Below, piece by piece: positions 1 through 11,337 of a stretch of DNA of 64,000 nucleotides. The stretch spans positions 1,402,717 through 1,466,716 of the forward strand of contig JACTAT010000009.1 in NCBI GenBank assembly GCA_014526335.1, in the 5' to 3' direction. The stretch comes from Chrysaora quinquecirrha. Its lineage: Eukaryota > Cnidaria > Scyphozoa > Semaeostomeae > Pelagiidae. The position numbers and the translations under genes are program-made. The notes beneath the pieces are model-generated. The model searched no databases. It had not been told where the DNA came from and saw only the letters and a list, made by a program, of their open reading frames with translations. Each line of letters begins with the position of its first letter. The first letter of the stretch is position 1.

Positions 1-594
1 TTTTTACCCACAGACCTGCGATTTTAGTCGCCGGCGACAAAATCGCAGTCGCTAGCGACAAAATTGCCATGCTAGAAAATGTTGTCTCATAAGACGCGGA
101 AGTAAAAAAACTTTAGATATGCGGCCTGTTGTTTTGAGTAAAAAATCTCAATAGGTTTTACACATTTTGTCAAATTTCTTTGCTTTGATTCCACATAAAA
201 AGCAACCACTTTCATATTATTATAGCTCAATACCTCTTTTTTCGTTTTGTCATAACTGTTTGCCAGGTAGCTGGAAAAAAGTCGTGTACTTTCCACAAAA
301 TTCGCATGCAGTGACGAATTTTTCATGAGGCCTCTGTATGGCGCGAGCTCAATCCGCGCTGAGAATCGTCGCAGAAAAAGTTGAATATCTTCAGTCCTGT
401 TCGTTTTACCTCATTTCCACCTTGATATTACGAAATTTCAGCCTCATTTTGATAAAACCGCCAAATTCGTATGAGCTTTTGCCGCGAAAAACTCGTGTAC
501 TTTCTTAGTTTCTCTGATCGTCTGTGCTTCTTGCACTTCAGAATAATCGTTGTTATCGAAAGAGTATCTCGTTGCTGGTCTTGTTTTCACCGTT
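1..594. other. 5' flank of the RAG1-like gene
   Basis: No gene seen. The first 70 bases hold short inverted motifs (GTCGCCGGCGAC, GTCGCTAGCGAC). I looked for, and did not find, an inverted repeat matching the far side of the chromo-barrel gene, nor a clear CACAGTG-type heptamer boundary. Confidence 0.4.
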
Positions 595-743
595 ATGGAT
601 AAATTCGTTGTTTTAATCATTATATACCTTAGTTTTAGTCTTTTATTAATGCCAAATAATTGTATATACGGAATGCCAATTTTTCATGATGGCCTAAATG
701 TTGAAGAAATACCAGTTTATGAAGAAACAGTATCCGTAAAGAT
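595..743 (+). CDS. RAG1/Transib-like transposase gene, proposed first coding exon
   Basis: Proposed 5' exon of the transposase-like gene that continues at 1097. It opens with a true ATG at 595 and is open for 49 codons plus two bases, ending at a consensus donor (GAT|GTAAGT). The overhang joins in frame with an acceptor at 1096 that follows a strong pyrimidine tract. The first residues are hydrophobic and could be an artefact of a wrongly chosen start or a membrane/signal-like segment. The join is inferred from phase and splice signals only; a different upstream exon remains possible. Confidence 0.45.
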
Positions 744-1096
744 GTAAGTATTTAAAATTAAAGACGAACATTATGATCCTTTGTAAAAGATAGAACAAAT
801 TGTTTTAGTGTTTCGTGACAAGTATGTTGGACGGGAAAAACTATTAATTATTTTAAGAACTCTAGAAATTTTACATTTAACATAGCCTTCACAATACTGA
901 TGGAATGCTATCTTCTCTAAAAAACTGAGTTGAGTGGTGTACGAGTGGTCTGTGATTCTTTTGAATGAAATAAAATAAATTGTTCAAAAATTGATATTGA
1001 GTATTTACGCACAGAACATTTCCTGGAACATGCCTTGACTTATTGTTTTGTATGTTATACTTTTCATAAAGGGAATGTTTTTTCTCTTTTTCCTAG

Positions 1097-3191
1097 CCAT
1101 TTTTTGTATACACTTCTGAAAAAACCAGATAGCAATCTATTTGTTGACCCCAATTGTGAAAATGAACTGGCTAGAATTATTCATTCATTGAAACAAAAGT
1201 ATGATATCAGGGCTGATTTTCATGAAATTACATCGAACACAAGAAAACGCTTCATTAAGAAACTCAAGGATATTATTGCTTCAGTAAGAAAGAGTCGAGG
1301 TGGAAAGCAGTTTAACAAATTAATGGAAAAATTCCAGTCTTCTACATATGAGTTAAAACTTACCTATGTGTCAAGAAAAAGAAAAGCAGAAGAAGAATTG
1401 TGTGAAATGAAGGCAAAAAAGGAACACCTGGAAAAGGAAAACACCAGGCTTCAGAATGAGAACAAATCTATGAAGGAGAGAATGGCAAAGAAGTTGGTAG
1501 AAAGAGCCCATATGAGATTGAGGAGGGGAGATAAAAAGTTTGATGATTATAGCCGAGCTCAGAAATATCGAATGATTAAGGCCAGAGCTGATGGCTGCAG
1601 AAGAGCACTTCAATTTTTACAACATGATGAATTTACTCCCATAGCTGTGAAAGTAAAAAATAAGGTTGGCCAGTTGGAGGAAATATTATTAGAAAAACAA
1701 GATCCCAAACAATCAAAAAATAAGGAAAATGTGAGTGACCTGAGATCCGTGTTATATGCGAAAGAAAGTGGCTTGATAAGCCATGGTTCTTATCATGAAC
1801 TGGCAATGACATGCAAGTCATTGCCAAGGAGGCATGTTTTACAAAAAATGATTAATAATCTAAACAATAAATTTGAAATAAGGCCTGTTCCAGGAAATGT
1901 TTTTGGGTTTCAGCAGTCAATAAAAAATGTTCTCTGTAATCTTCTTGAAAATTATGAAATGGAAGGTAGAATTGATAAGATCAGAATTAAACTATCTGGA
2001 GATGGAACCTGGGTTGGCAAAAGAATGCACGTGGTAAACTTCACGTTTACTCTTCCTGATTTACCAAACAGTGGCAGTGCAACTGGAAACAACCTAATTG
2101 CAATTTTTCGGTCTTCTGAAAAATATGAAGTGTTGTCTCAATGTTTGAAGGATGTCATCAGTGAAGCCTCAAACCTTAACTCCATTGACATTAAAGGGAA
2201 AGTTTATCCTATTGAATTCTATCTTGGTGGCGATTTGAAATTTCTCAACATTATATCAGGCATTGCAGCATGTTCTTCTAAATATTCTTGCTTGTGGTGT
2301 AAATGTCCATCAGATATACGTTTTAAAACAGATTTATCTTGGTCAATGACAGATACTTCAAAAAATGGGGCTGCTAGGACAGTGGAAGAAATAACCCAGT
2401 TGGCAAAGCAGAGATCTAAGGCTGAAAAATATAACTGTGTCTTTCCCCCATTGTTTCCTTTCATCCCTATCAAAAATGTGGTGCCAGACCCCCTTCATTT
2501 ATTTCTGAGAATAACAGATCAGCTTATTCATCAACTTTTCAAGGAATTAAAAACAGAAGATAACATTGGTAAAATTGTTAAATTGGATAAGGGCAAACAT
2601 AAAAGAGTAACCAAATTGGAAGAAAAAATTAAAGATTTAGGACTTCACGATTTTAATTTCTATGTGGAAAAAGATACCAAGGAATTGAAGTATAGAGACA
2701 CTACAGGATCAGAAAAACGCAAGATATTGAAAAACATTAAAATCAAGGAATTTCTTCCTGGAATAAGGGCAACCAAACTGCAGCAGATATGGGATGATTT
2801 TGCCTCATTAGTTGAGAAAATGGAGAGTTTAAAGCAAACAGATGAAACAGGTCTTAGAGCTTTCAGTGATGAAGCTAAATTATGGGTCAAAACATATGCT
2901 TCCTTTTATATGTCAAAAGATATCACTCCATATATGCATATTTTGTGTTACCATGTTGCAGAGAGTGTGAGATTGAATGGCAGCCTCAGCTTATTTACAA
3001 TGCAGGGCATGGAAAAACTTAATGATAATGTTTCTCGATGGTACTTTCGATCAACCAGCTTTAGCAGAGAAAGAGCATTAAAACAAGTAATGCAAAAACA
3101 AAATAGGATAATATGTCTCACAAACAGTAATTCTAAACGGAAACTTAAGTTTAATTGGAAGTGTAAGAAATGTGGAGAATGTGGCCAATAA
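1097..3191 (+). CDS. RAG1/Transib-like DDE transposase core protein, main exon
   Basis: Long open exon. It has no suitable ATG at its left edge but begins right after an acceptor (CTTTTTCCTAG). Joined to the proposed first exon it gives 747 residues. Residues about 140-200 form a charged coiled coil. The core then shows Asp352 in a SGDGT motif, Asp429 in GGDLKF, a Cys448-x2-Cys451 pair, His664-x4-His669, and Glu689 in QGMEKLND. In vertebrate RAG1 the distances Asp708-Cys727 (19), Cys727-Cys730 (3), His937-His942 (5) and His942-Glu962 (20) are the same, and the second Asp to Glu distance is close (260 here, 254 in RAG1). That points to an RNase H-fold DDE transposase that binds zinc like RAG1 and Transib. 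The C-terminus is Cys-rich (CKKCGECGQ). No frame break is seen. Terminal repeats were not found, so it could be a mobile element or a stranded/domesticated gene. Confidence 0.75.
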
Positions 3192-3436
3192 AAAAAATGT
3201 AGTAAATAAAAGAACAACAAAAACACTCAAGCAAATTACAGTATATATCATTATCTTGTTTCAAAAGACACCAAGTGCTTTATATTTTTATTAACAGTAT
3301 ATTCGCTACAACTATTTTCAAACAATAATTCAAATACTTCTTTTATTTACTAGACAGTCAAATACTTGTTTTATCATAAACACAAGTTCTAGGGAAAATT
3401 GATTTATATCCTGGTTACTGAGGAACGTAAATTTAA

Positions 3437-3598
3437 AGGTGACGGTGCCAGCTGCTAGGATCGTAGGATCTCAATAGTAGGTTAACTAATCAAGACCTGG
3501 ACCCTGGCTGTGATGCTACTATAGCTGGGGCTTGGACCCTGACCACACTGAGCTCCTGAAACCACAAGTCAGCTGGATCACACCATGATGCCAAAGCA
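3437..3598 (-). repeat. tRNA-derived SINE, diverged copy
   Basis: The reverse complement matches, with many changes, the SINE seen at 15.28, 39.51 and 53.15 kb. It has a box-A-like GGTGTGATCCAGCTGACT followed by a box-B-like GGGTCCAAGCCC. It lies between the two convergent genes, and its greater divergence suggests an older insertion. Confidence 0.65.
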
Positions 3599-3823
3599 TC
3601 TTCAAAGCTGAAGCTTCAAAATATGTTTTCAGTATTTCAAAGTTGATGTAGGGGCAAGAGATCATACAAAACTAACAATCAAATTGAAAAAGGATAAGAC
3701 TTGGAACAATCTATCTGGGAGCTTTCAGGAATCAGAATAATCAAATCTATGGAATATGAATATTGTCAATGTCTACCATAAAATGCTTTGAAAAAATCAT
3801 ATGAACTCTTACTCAAAATGAGA

Positions 3824-4642
3824 CTAAAGATTTAATGGCCACACTCTGCACTGTTTGATCAAAGACCTCTTGCAAAAATACTTGAAAGCAAAGTAGAAAT
3901 TTCTGTTGAACCCCTTACAAGAAATTTCCATCTTCTGAACAAATCTAATTTTTGCAAAGAGGCCCCTGTCAAGAAAATTTGGTGCAAAGTTACCATTTGG
4001 CATTTTTTCAAAGCATTTTAATGGTTTTCTTTTAAGAAGAGATAATTCAAGTGTTTGGATTACAACTTCAGAAAAGTCACCATGTTCATTAAAAATTCTT
4101 TTGTTCCATCCTGCTCCAAGTAATTGTTCCAAGTCTTGCCCTCTTCTAATTGAATGAATTGTGGGACGTTTTGGAAATGTTCTCTTGACCCTACATACAG
4201 ACGATAACTGGCTCCATGTCTCATAGGAAACAGGGACTCTGATATCAACCAAAGTATCCCTCCTCCTAGCCCCATTCAACATTTCCTGAATTTGAATTTT
4301 CATTTGCTTCAGCTCCTCAGTAACTAACTTATTCTCTGCTCCAACTTGCTGTTTTTCGCCTTCATCTTCAACGCTCCTTCCTGTCAACTCGCTAACAGGA
4401 CGCCACTCATCGTACTGTCTACCCCAGCCAAGATAGTGAACCTTCATTTTAGGCTCACCGTCAACAACTCGAGGGCGCTTAGAAACGATCGAACATTTGT
4501 AATATCGATCCTGTTTGGCGGCACCAGCTGAAGCAGCAGCTTTCTGGTCCTTGGCAAGCAAGTCTTGAATTTTTTCAATACTTCGATAATCAACTGTTTT
4601 ACCACGGGTTTGCATAGCAGCTACTTCTTCTGATGCCGCCAT
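3824..4642 (-). CDS. Chromo-barrel / Tudor-knot domain protein
   Basis: Open frame of 272 residues starting at a genuine ATG in an AAAATGGCGGC context typical of animal genes. Residues about 46-88 read like a chromo-barrel (Tudor-knot) domain: YYKCSIV, then KVHYLGWGRQYDEWRPVSEL. In the MOF/MRG family this fold binds methylated histone tails or nucleic acid. A charged helical stretch follows at about 98-122. The rest (140-240) is unrecognised, and the last 40 residues are aromatic and basic and may be read-through into an intron. The gene is tail-to-tail with the RAG1-like gene, 632 bp apart, with a SINE between them. The domain assignment is fairly sure; the role and the true 3' end are not. 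Confidence 0.65.
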   Translation of the reverse strand: MAASEEVAAMQTRGKTVDYRSIEKIQDLLAKDQKAAASAGAAKQDRYYKCSIVSKRPRVVDGEPKMKVHYLGWGRQYDEWRPVSELTGRSVEDEGEKQQVGAENKLVTEELKQMKIQIQEMLNGARRRDTLVDIRVPVSYETWSQLSSVCRVKRTFPKRPTIHSIRRGQDLEQLLGAGWNKRIFNEHGDFSEVVIQTLELSLLKRKPLKCFEKMPNGNFAPNFLDRGLFAKIRFVQKMEISCKGFNRNFYFAFKYFCKRSLIKQCRVWPLNL

Positions 4643-4765
4643 TTTGAGATAACCATGAGTAGAGAATAAAGTCGAGTCGAGGCAACAACCAATTGACCAA
4701 TCAGGTGTTTGCGTTCGAAATCGTCATATTATGGGCAAATGAGACAAATCACGGGAAATTTTCCT

Positions 4766-5461
4766 GTTAGTAGTATTGCTTTAATTACGCAGTAATCTTA
4801 ATTAGTTAACACAACAATCGGCGATTCCTTTGTAGAAATGTATATAAGTGGGATTTCGCTCATTGTTACTCAGTTCTAGTTATCACGAGGCTAAAAGACC
4901 CGCGAAGTCAAGGCAAAGATAAAAGTAAAGATAGAGAACTCTACTCAAGGTTTATAGGTCGTGAGTACCTTTGATTATATGCGTATTAAGGGCGCATAGG
5001 ATATTTAGATAGATACATTTGGTATCTGAGGAGTTTATTCCTGTAGGATCAGCGACGCTAGATCTACAGTGTGTTATTCATTGAGTATTTGTAGTTAAGA
5101 GTTACTACATTGAATATTATCGTTGAGTATTATAAAATATTGGTATTTAACTAATATTAATTAGTGAATATTGTATTGAAGCAATATTTGTATTCTTACT
5201 GAAGTTAAGTAAGTAAGTAAGTAAGTAAGCAAGGTCGTTTACATGCGCAATAGGTTACTTAAGAGTTCTTAAGTAGCGCCTCAAGTTGCATAAGTTTGCT
5301 TGTAACTTGTAGAACCCTCCGTAGTCTAGGCGTAAACCCTTTTGGTCCTTGGGTCCGTTAGGTAGTCAGAGCATTCGCATTCGGAAGTATCTTAAAGTAC
5401 TTTTAGAGTATTTTAACTTTATTTAGTTACGTGTATATAGTATTTCGTTATTGTTGAGACA
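4766..5461 (+). repeat. Possible LTR of a retrotransposon
   Basis: The stretch can be read as TG...CA (TGTTAGTAG to GTTGAGACA). It contains a TATATAAG box about 80 bp in, and TTATTGGTGAGCC follows as a possible primer-binding site. No second LTR and no gag/pol are visible, so this would be a solo LTR plus leader. Boundaries are guessed. A (TAAG)n stretch sits near 5208. Confidence 0.25.
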
Positions 5462-6640
5462 TTATTGGTGAGCCTTTTGCCCACAAAATTTGGTTATCGA
5501 TCTTTCTTGTCTTTTCTCACGCGAGGATAGGGTTTGCGAAGGGAGTTTCCGACCTCGCGCCTAGGTTAGACATTTATTATCATTTGTTTAGTACAGTCCC
5601 CTTTATTAGGCTATCGGACAAAGTGTCAAACCCCGTTAGATTCCCGACAGGGGCAAATCGTCCGTCGGCAAATTTGAGTAGAACGGAATTTTCGGCAATG
5701 GTAACTAAGGGCGAAAAATGTTTCAAATCAAAAAACAAAATAAACGTGTTGGCAAATGTAGGGAAAACATTCAGCACATAGCTTGCCGACGAATACTAGC
5801 ATCCACTTTCCACAGCTGCCGACAGGTTAGGTATGAATAACAGTTATAGGCAGGGAATTTTCCATAACAATCTGACTTTCAACCTAACTTTGAATTTTAT
5901 TACACATTCTGGGTAAATCGATAGCGCTGATTTCAAATCCGAGATGGGCCCTGTGAAATTTTGACCGGAAGTTGGACTTTTCGATGATGTCATCAAAGAG
6001 CCTTTTTTGCCTTTTGACTGCAATATCTCTCTACTAGTGCATCCAAAAAGGTCGATCAGTGCAAATATGGATTCTCCTGACTTAGAGCTTTCGATTGATA
6101 TATAATTAAGTTCGATTTACTAAACTTTACCCAAATCATGACGTCATCACGATGACGTCATCGTCGTAAAAAATTCTCATTTTGGGAAAACATTTTGCGT
6201 GGAAATTGTACCTATCAACATAAATAGGAGAATAAGGCGATCGCATCTGTACTTGCTTGTATTTAAACAACTTTTACGTCCGGGCACGTCGCCCTTTGGC
6301 TCTTTGCAGTCTACAATCATGCAGTCAAAAATATGTTGAGGCAAATACTCAGTCATATTGATTTGGTTGGGGTCCATGTCTTTCTCCCTCCTCCAGGCTC
6401 CATTCAATCTTGATCATTCTTTCACGGATTTCATAACACATTGTTGCACGCACAATGGATGGGTTGTTTCTTGTGTGGTGCGGTAAAGCTTAAGAAAAGA
6501 ACATTTTACGGACTGCGAACTGAAGGAATTTTACGCTTGAGAATAAAGAAAGATTAACTTGTGTGGTGTGGTAAAGCTGATGAAAAGAAAATTTTTACGG
6601 TCTGGGAAATTTACGCTTGAGAATAAAGAAAGGTTAACAA
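5462..6640. other. Non-coding stretch with a tandem duplication
   Basis: No supportable gene. Short opposed ORFs at 5.58-5.78 kb mirror each other and show no domain. Two similar ~85-bp units lie side by side at about 6470-6555 and 6562-6640 (shared core GAGAATAAAGAAAG), a local tandem duplication. A 76-codon minus-strand ORF at 6177-6407 is unrecognised. Confidence 0.4.
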
Positions 6641-6779
6641 AATTACATTAAAACGTGATTATTTTCGTTGCATGTAGTTCAATACGACAAGCAAGGCCTC
6701 GTTTCAAACCTTTTCAAACTTTGTCTTGCTCAAGACAGCGAATATTGGAAGATCCGAGATTGACAGAATCTGAGTTAGC

Positions 6780-7650
6780 ATTTCATGATGATGATCACGA
6801 ACGAATGATGATGATCACTGATGATCTTGATGATGATAATGCTTTTGATGCGGGTGACGTTGATTGATGATGATGATGGTGATGATGATGATATTTAGTG
6901 GTGATGATTATGATGATGATGATGATGATTTTGATGATGATGATGATGATGATAAGAAGATGATAAGGGTGATGAAGTTGATGATGCTGACAATGATTGA
7001 TGCTAGTGATATTTGGTGATGATGCCCATGACGATTAATGATGACGATAATTGATAATGATGTTCATGATGGTTGATGATGATGATGATGATGCCGATTG
7101 ATCATGATAATAACAATGATCATGATAGTGATGATGACGTTCATAAGGATGATGATGATGATGGTTGTGATGGTGGTTGTGATGGTGATGATGATGATGA
7201 TGATGATTAATTTGGCAATGATGATGATAATGATAATGTATTAATGGTAATAATGATGATAATGACAATAGTGATGTTGATCATCATGATTAGGATCAGG
7301 ATGATAATGATGGTAATTTTGATGATTGTGATGATGATGATTTTGATGACGATATTGATGACGATGGTTGTGATGGTGGTGGTGGTGAAGATGATGATAA
7401 TGATGATGCCAATTGATCATGGTAATAACAATGATCATGATAGTGATGATGACGTTCATAAGGATGATCGTGATGGTGGTTGTGATGGTGGTGGTGATAA
7501 TGATGATGATAATGATGAAACAATGATGATAATGAAAATAGTGATGTTGATCATCGTGATTAGGATCAGGATGATGATGATGGTGATGCTGATGATTGTG
7601 ATGACGATGATTTTGATGATGATAATGATGAAGATGGTGATCATTCATCT
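6780..7650. repeat. Long degenerate GAT microsatellite
   Basis: Almost all of this stretch is GAT/GAC/GGT triplets with interruptions. Within it, two blocks of about 300 bp (about 7075-7310 and 7400-7610) repeat at a higher order, sharing TTGATCATG and GATGACGTTCATAAGGATGA. Poly-His, poly-Ile and poly-Met ORFs here are by-products of the triplet repeat. Confidence 0.9.
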
Positions 7651-8151
7651 TATAAGCCATTCACTCATAAACGAATAGACATGAAACATATATAATTGCC
7701 TCTTTTTCTATTCTTCAATATATACATATAACATGTTATTAATTAAGGGAAAATGCACGTTAATTGACAAAGGAGAGATTTAGTTACTTAACAAAGCCAA
7801 TGATAAAATGTTATAGTAAACAAAAGCCAGCATACGCGACAAAACACCATCACAAGAGCCAAACTTCAGAATCAGAAAAAAATTGATATCATATCCAGTT
7901 CAGTAAAAAATTGATATTACTGAACCGTGCTGGACATAGCTATCTTGCGACTCAAATAATAATGTCTGGTGTTATGGAATCTTCCGAAATTTCAAGGAAA
8001 ATTGTTTCCGATATTATATTCGTCATTAGCATCCAAATTTCAGCTGCAAAATTTCACTAGCGGTTGCATTATACATGCTGCGGGCGTTCCAAGTTAAAGA
8101 TTGGGGGCATAGACTAGTGTAGTGTAAGGTATTAACATTCCCAGGCACGAA

Positions 8152-8607
8152 GCCAGCTCTAAAAAGTTGGGGGGTCAGGAATAGACCCACTGGGGTCTGG
8201 GGGCAGAGCCCCCGGAAAAATTTTTGGCGACCACGCCCTTTATTTTGGCAGAAAATGGGGGGAAACGATCTTTTTAAAAATTTTATATCGTGGCAAAAAG
8301 CCAAGAAAATCATCATATTTTCTTATCACCTACTTCATCCCCCCTTCTTCCGTCTCCGCCAGCTCCGCTCCGATATTGCAACATAAAATTTGGGGGCCAG
8401 GGTCGACTGAGCGAAGAGAGATAGGTCATACCTTCGTAGATTGTGGTTTGGAGACTAAAAAAAGTAACAGTTTTGGAAAGCTTCCAAATTTCAATGCAAA
8501 GATGTATATTCGATCAAAACAGTGATTCACCCTGGAATTTTTGGACGGGCAAAAAATCATCTTTGAGCGGGGAATGCCCCCCGCATCCCCCCTTGGCTTC
8601 GTGCCTG
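8152..8607. mobile_element. MITE-like element with 14-bp terminal inverted repeats
   Basis: The ends CAGGCACGAAGCCA (8152-8165) and TGGCTTCGTGCCTG (8594-8607) are perfect inverted repeats. The interior is non-coding and carries a GC-rich GGGGTCTGGGGGCAGAGC stretch. No transposase is present. The family is not identified. Confidence 0.6.
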
Positions 8608-9153
8608 AACATTCCACAGCCAAACGCCCCATAGAATCACAAACTTTGAACGCTCATGAAATGAAGAAACTATGAACGCTCATGAAATGAACAGGACATG
8701 TGCTAACATTGTGAAAGTTTGCACGGTAATATGGCAGTGGTAATTTCAGTAGAAAATCAAAACTTTTGGCTGTCATTCCTTTTTATGCGAAGAGAACTCT
8801 ATTTCAAGCGTATACTTTGCTTTGATTAGTAAACAGAAAACAATTTACGAGTTTTTGGCTGTTCTTCACCCTAGAAATTGGTGTCTACGTTATGCTGGAC
8901 TGAAACGAAAGTATAGAGGCACTAAAAAGTCATCAGAAATACTATGGAAAGAGCAGTGTGGTTCTAAGTCTGGGGCTAGCGCATTCATTGCATGAAACAA
9001 ATTGATTTAAAATCCCACATTGTCTTATTAAGTTAGTATAGTTTGTGTTGTTAAAATTGGACGTATCTGCAAATTCGAGTAAGGTTTAAATAAATTGGAA
9101 TGAGTGGTGAATCCAAGGAAAAAGTTAAAGATTAAGACTTAACATTAAAGGCA

Positions 9154-9201
9154 TCAAACATCAACAACCATCTTCTTGTCGACATCCATAGTGGCAACGA
9201 C
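9154..9201 (-). CDS. PPP3R1: Calcineurin B, last coding exon
   Basis: After the acceptor TTTTTTCCCAG the exon encodes VVATMDVDKKMVVDV and a stop. This matches the invariant C-terminus of calcineurin regulatory subunit B (ending KKMVVDV). Phase 0 joins it to the exon at 13878. The 3' UTR lies to the left. Confidence 0.9.
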   Translation of the reverse strand, partial: VVATMDVDKKMVVDV

Positions 9202-10308
9202 CTGGGAAAAAAGAAATTAACAATATCACATGAAGTATTAAAAAAAATAATAATCATCATAAACACAACTATGTATAGCAAAAATACGTATAGTCTTTGA
9301 GCAGTACAAAATTTCGAAATTGCAAGAAACAGCGGGATTTTTGAATAAACTATAAGCTTGGCATGAAGTTTGCTATTAAAGGGACGAGATATTAAGTTCT
9401 TTATACCAAAACCTTCGTTATATCAGGGGTTCTGAATGCAGGGATTAAACTGTATTATAGAATTTGCAGATATTGTGCAGTGATTGCAATATAACGAAAA
9501 ATCGAAACTGGCGCAGAATTAGCTTCTAAATCAACATTGCTCGCGGCTGACGAGCGGATTCGAGGAGGACAAGGAGTATTTCAGGTCTCGAAAAGGCTTA
9601 CCCGATTCCCGTTGAACTAAAAGGAATATCAGGGTGTACGATTACGAGATGCCAAATTATGCGTTGCCCCTCGGAGGAGGAAGGCGAATAACAAGAGTCA
9701 AAGCAAATAAGCACGGATATTGCAACAATTCGGACAGACACTGCTGCTACCCTATTCTTCAGAAAGGACCTTTCAATAAGATTAAGCCTCAAATAGGATC
9801 TTTGGAATCTACGCAAACAGAAGGCTCAAATTCACAAAGTCAGTCTATCATTCAAAGCTGACATAGAAATCATAGCTAATAGGACCGAGAGATAATTTCA
9901 TTAGAGAACAAGTTTCTTAAGAAGCTGCTCAAATAAATCTGTTTTCCTGAATTTATCCAGAACAGATGAACGAGTGAAAAGCATTCGTATTCGTCAGGCG
10001 TTAACTGCTGATATGACTGCGTGTAAAGACTTGAGTTGCAGACGAATACAATTACCCCAAACTAAATGCAGTTAGAACATCCTCCGAAAATAGGAATATG
10101 TTTATCAATATCGTTGTCAAATATTGCTCAGCACGAGGAGCTTTTGCCTGATGATTGAATCAGTTACGAAATTCAGAGCCGCATAATCAATGGTCTTTAA
10201 TTTCTCTAAATCTTTCGAATACGAATATACGTACTTTTTTATAATAAACCATTTGTAAGAAACCTAGACTCTCGAATGGCCAAAAATCCAAGCATCGTCA
10301 CTACTGGA

Positions 10309-10590
10309 AAACTGAGTCCCACGGACCCCACCTGAGTCCCACGTCCCGAGTCCCACCTGACTCCCAAGCCTCGAGTCCCACCTGACTCCCAAGCCTCGAG
10401 TCCCACCTGCATCCCACGTCCCAGGTCCCTCCTGCGTCCCACGTCCCAGGTCCCACCTGAGTCCCACATCCCGGGTCTCACCTGAGTCCCATATCCCGGG
10501 TCCCACCTGAGTACCTACCACGTCCCAGGTCCCACCTGCGTCCCATGTCTCAGGTCCCACCTGAGTTCCACGTCCATGATCCCACCCGCG
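10309..10590. repeat. Minisatellite of GTCCCACCTGAGTCCCA-type units
   Basis: About 15-30-bp units built on GTCCCACCTG(A/C)GTCCCAC are repeated some ten or more times with small changes. The array is non-coding and lies in the calcineurin B intron. It abuts (10.25-10.31 kb) a copy of a dispersed repeat also seen at 24.83 and 40.96 kb (TTTATAAGAAAC...CGAATGGCCAAAAAT). Confidence 0.85.
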
Positions 10591-10684
10591 TCCCGATCAT
10601 CAAATTCCGGTATGTCAAAGGGCAAGGAAAGGGAGATTCCCCTATCTAGCTTCCTCAGTAAAGTTGTTTATTTCATAACATATT

Positions 10685-11236
10685 TAGGGACCGGTCATAA
10701 AGTATGTGTAATGCAGGGGTGGAGGATTTTTACAATTTTCGGCATTACATTTTGTACCCCATGAGTTATTTCTGATTCGTGTTTCATACCCCATAAAAAA
10801 GCCCAAAAATTATTTCATACCCCATCATCAATAGTTGTGAAGTTGTATAGTTTAGTAGACAATTTGAACTAACTCATATTAAAGCCCATTTTTAATAAAA
10901 CATCTCCATGATATATTACATAATGTTGAAGTTGCACCATCAAAACAAATTTGATAACTACTTTTCGATGAAAGAAAAAGAAGGAGAGCAGAAGAAAAAG
11001 AAATAAGTTCTGAATCTGATTCCAGTGACTTTTGTGACTTAAATAAGTAAAACTTGATTTTTTACATAAAATCTCATTTTGTTATATCTGTATAAAGCAT
11101 TGTTAATTTTATTTCGTACCCCATCTTTGAGTCAAATTTTGTTTTCGTACCCCATTAAAAAAGTAAATTTTTATTACAAACCCCCTCCAAATATCCTCCA
11201 CCCCTGCATTACACAAACTTTATGACTGGTCCCTTA
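10685..11236. mobile_element. MITE with ~43-bp terminal inverted repeats, TA target site
   Basis: The left end TAGGGACCGGTCATAAAG and following bases to about 10729 are mirrored at 11192-11236 (CTTTATGACTGGTCCCTTA), including a GCAGGGGTGGAGGAT block. The ends are flanked by TA. The inside is AT-rich and non-coding, with several copies of TACCCCAT in both senses. Confidence 0.75.
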
Positions 11237-11337
11237 TTCATACTACATAGATCGGAGTCTCAGTTGAAAATCTAGTGTTTTTCCCCACTATGTGAAAGTT
11301 GCATCCTGGAAATGCTTACCAAACAAGATCGCCATGG

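Noticed and set aside
1035..1096. Start of the transposase at a TTG at 1035
   Set aside because: TTG is not a normal start in animals, and a strong acceptor at 1096 shows that this stretch is intron.
1..4760. Terminal inverted repeats or RSS-like ends enclosing the RAG1-like and chromo-barrel genes
   Set aside because: No convincing matching ends were found by eye, so mobility of the pair is not claimed.
5580..5781. Two 65-codon ORFs exactly opposite each other
   Set aside because: Mirror open frames of one another in non-coding sequence; no conservation or motif.
7035..7678. Long poly-His, poly-Met/Ile and Asp-rich ORFs on both strands
   Set aside because: They are translations of a GAT/ATC triplet repeat, open in nearly every frame, with no domain or splice support.
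10239..10560. Gly/Trp/Asp-rich minus-strand ORFs of 80 and 98 codons
   Set aside because: They are the minisatellite read in two frames.
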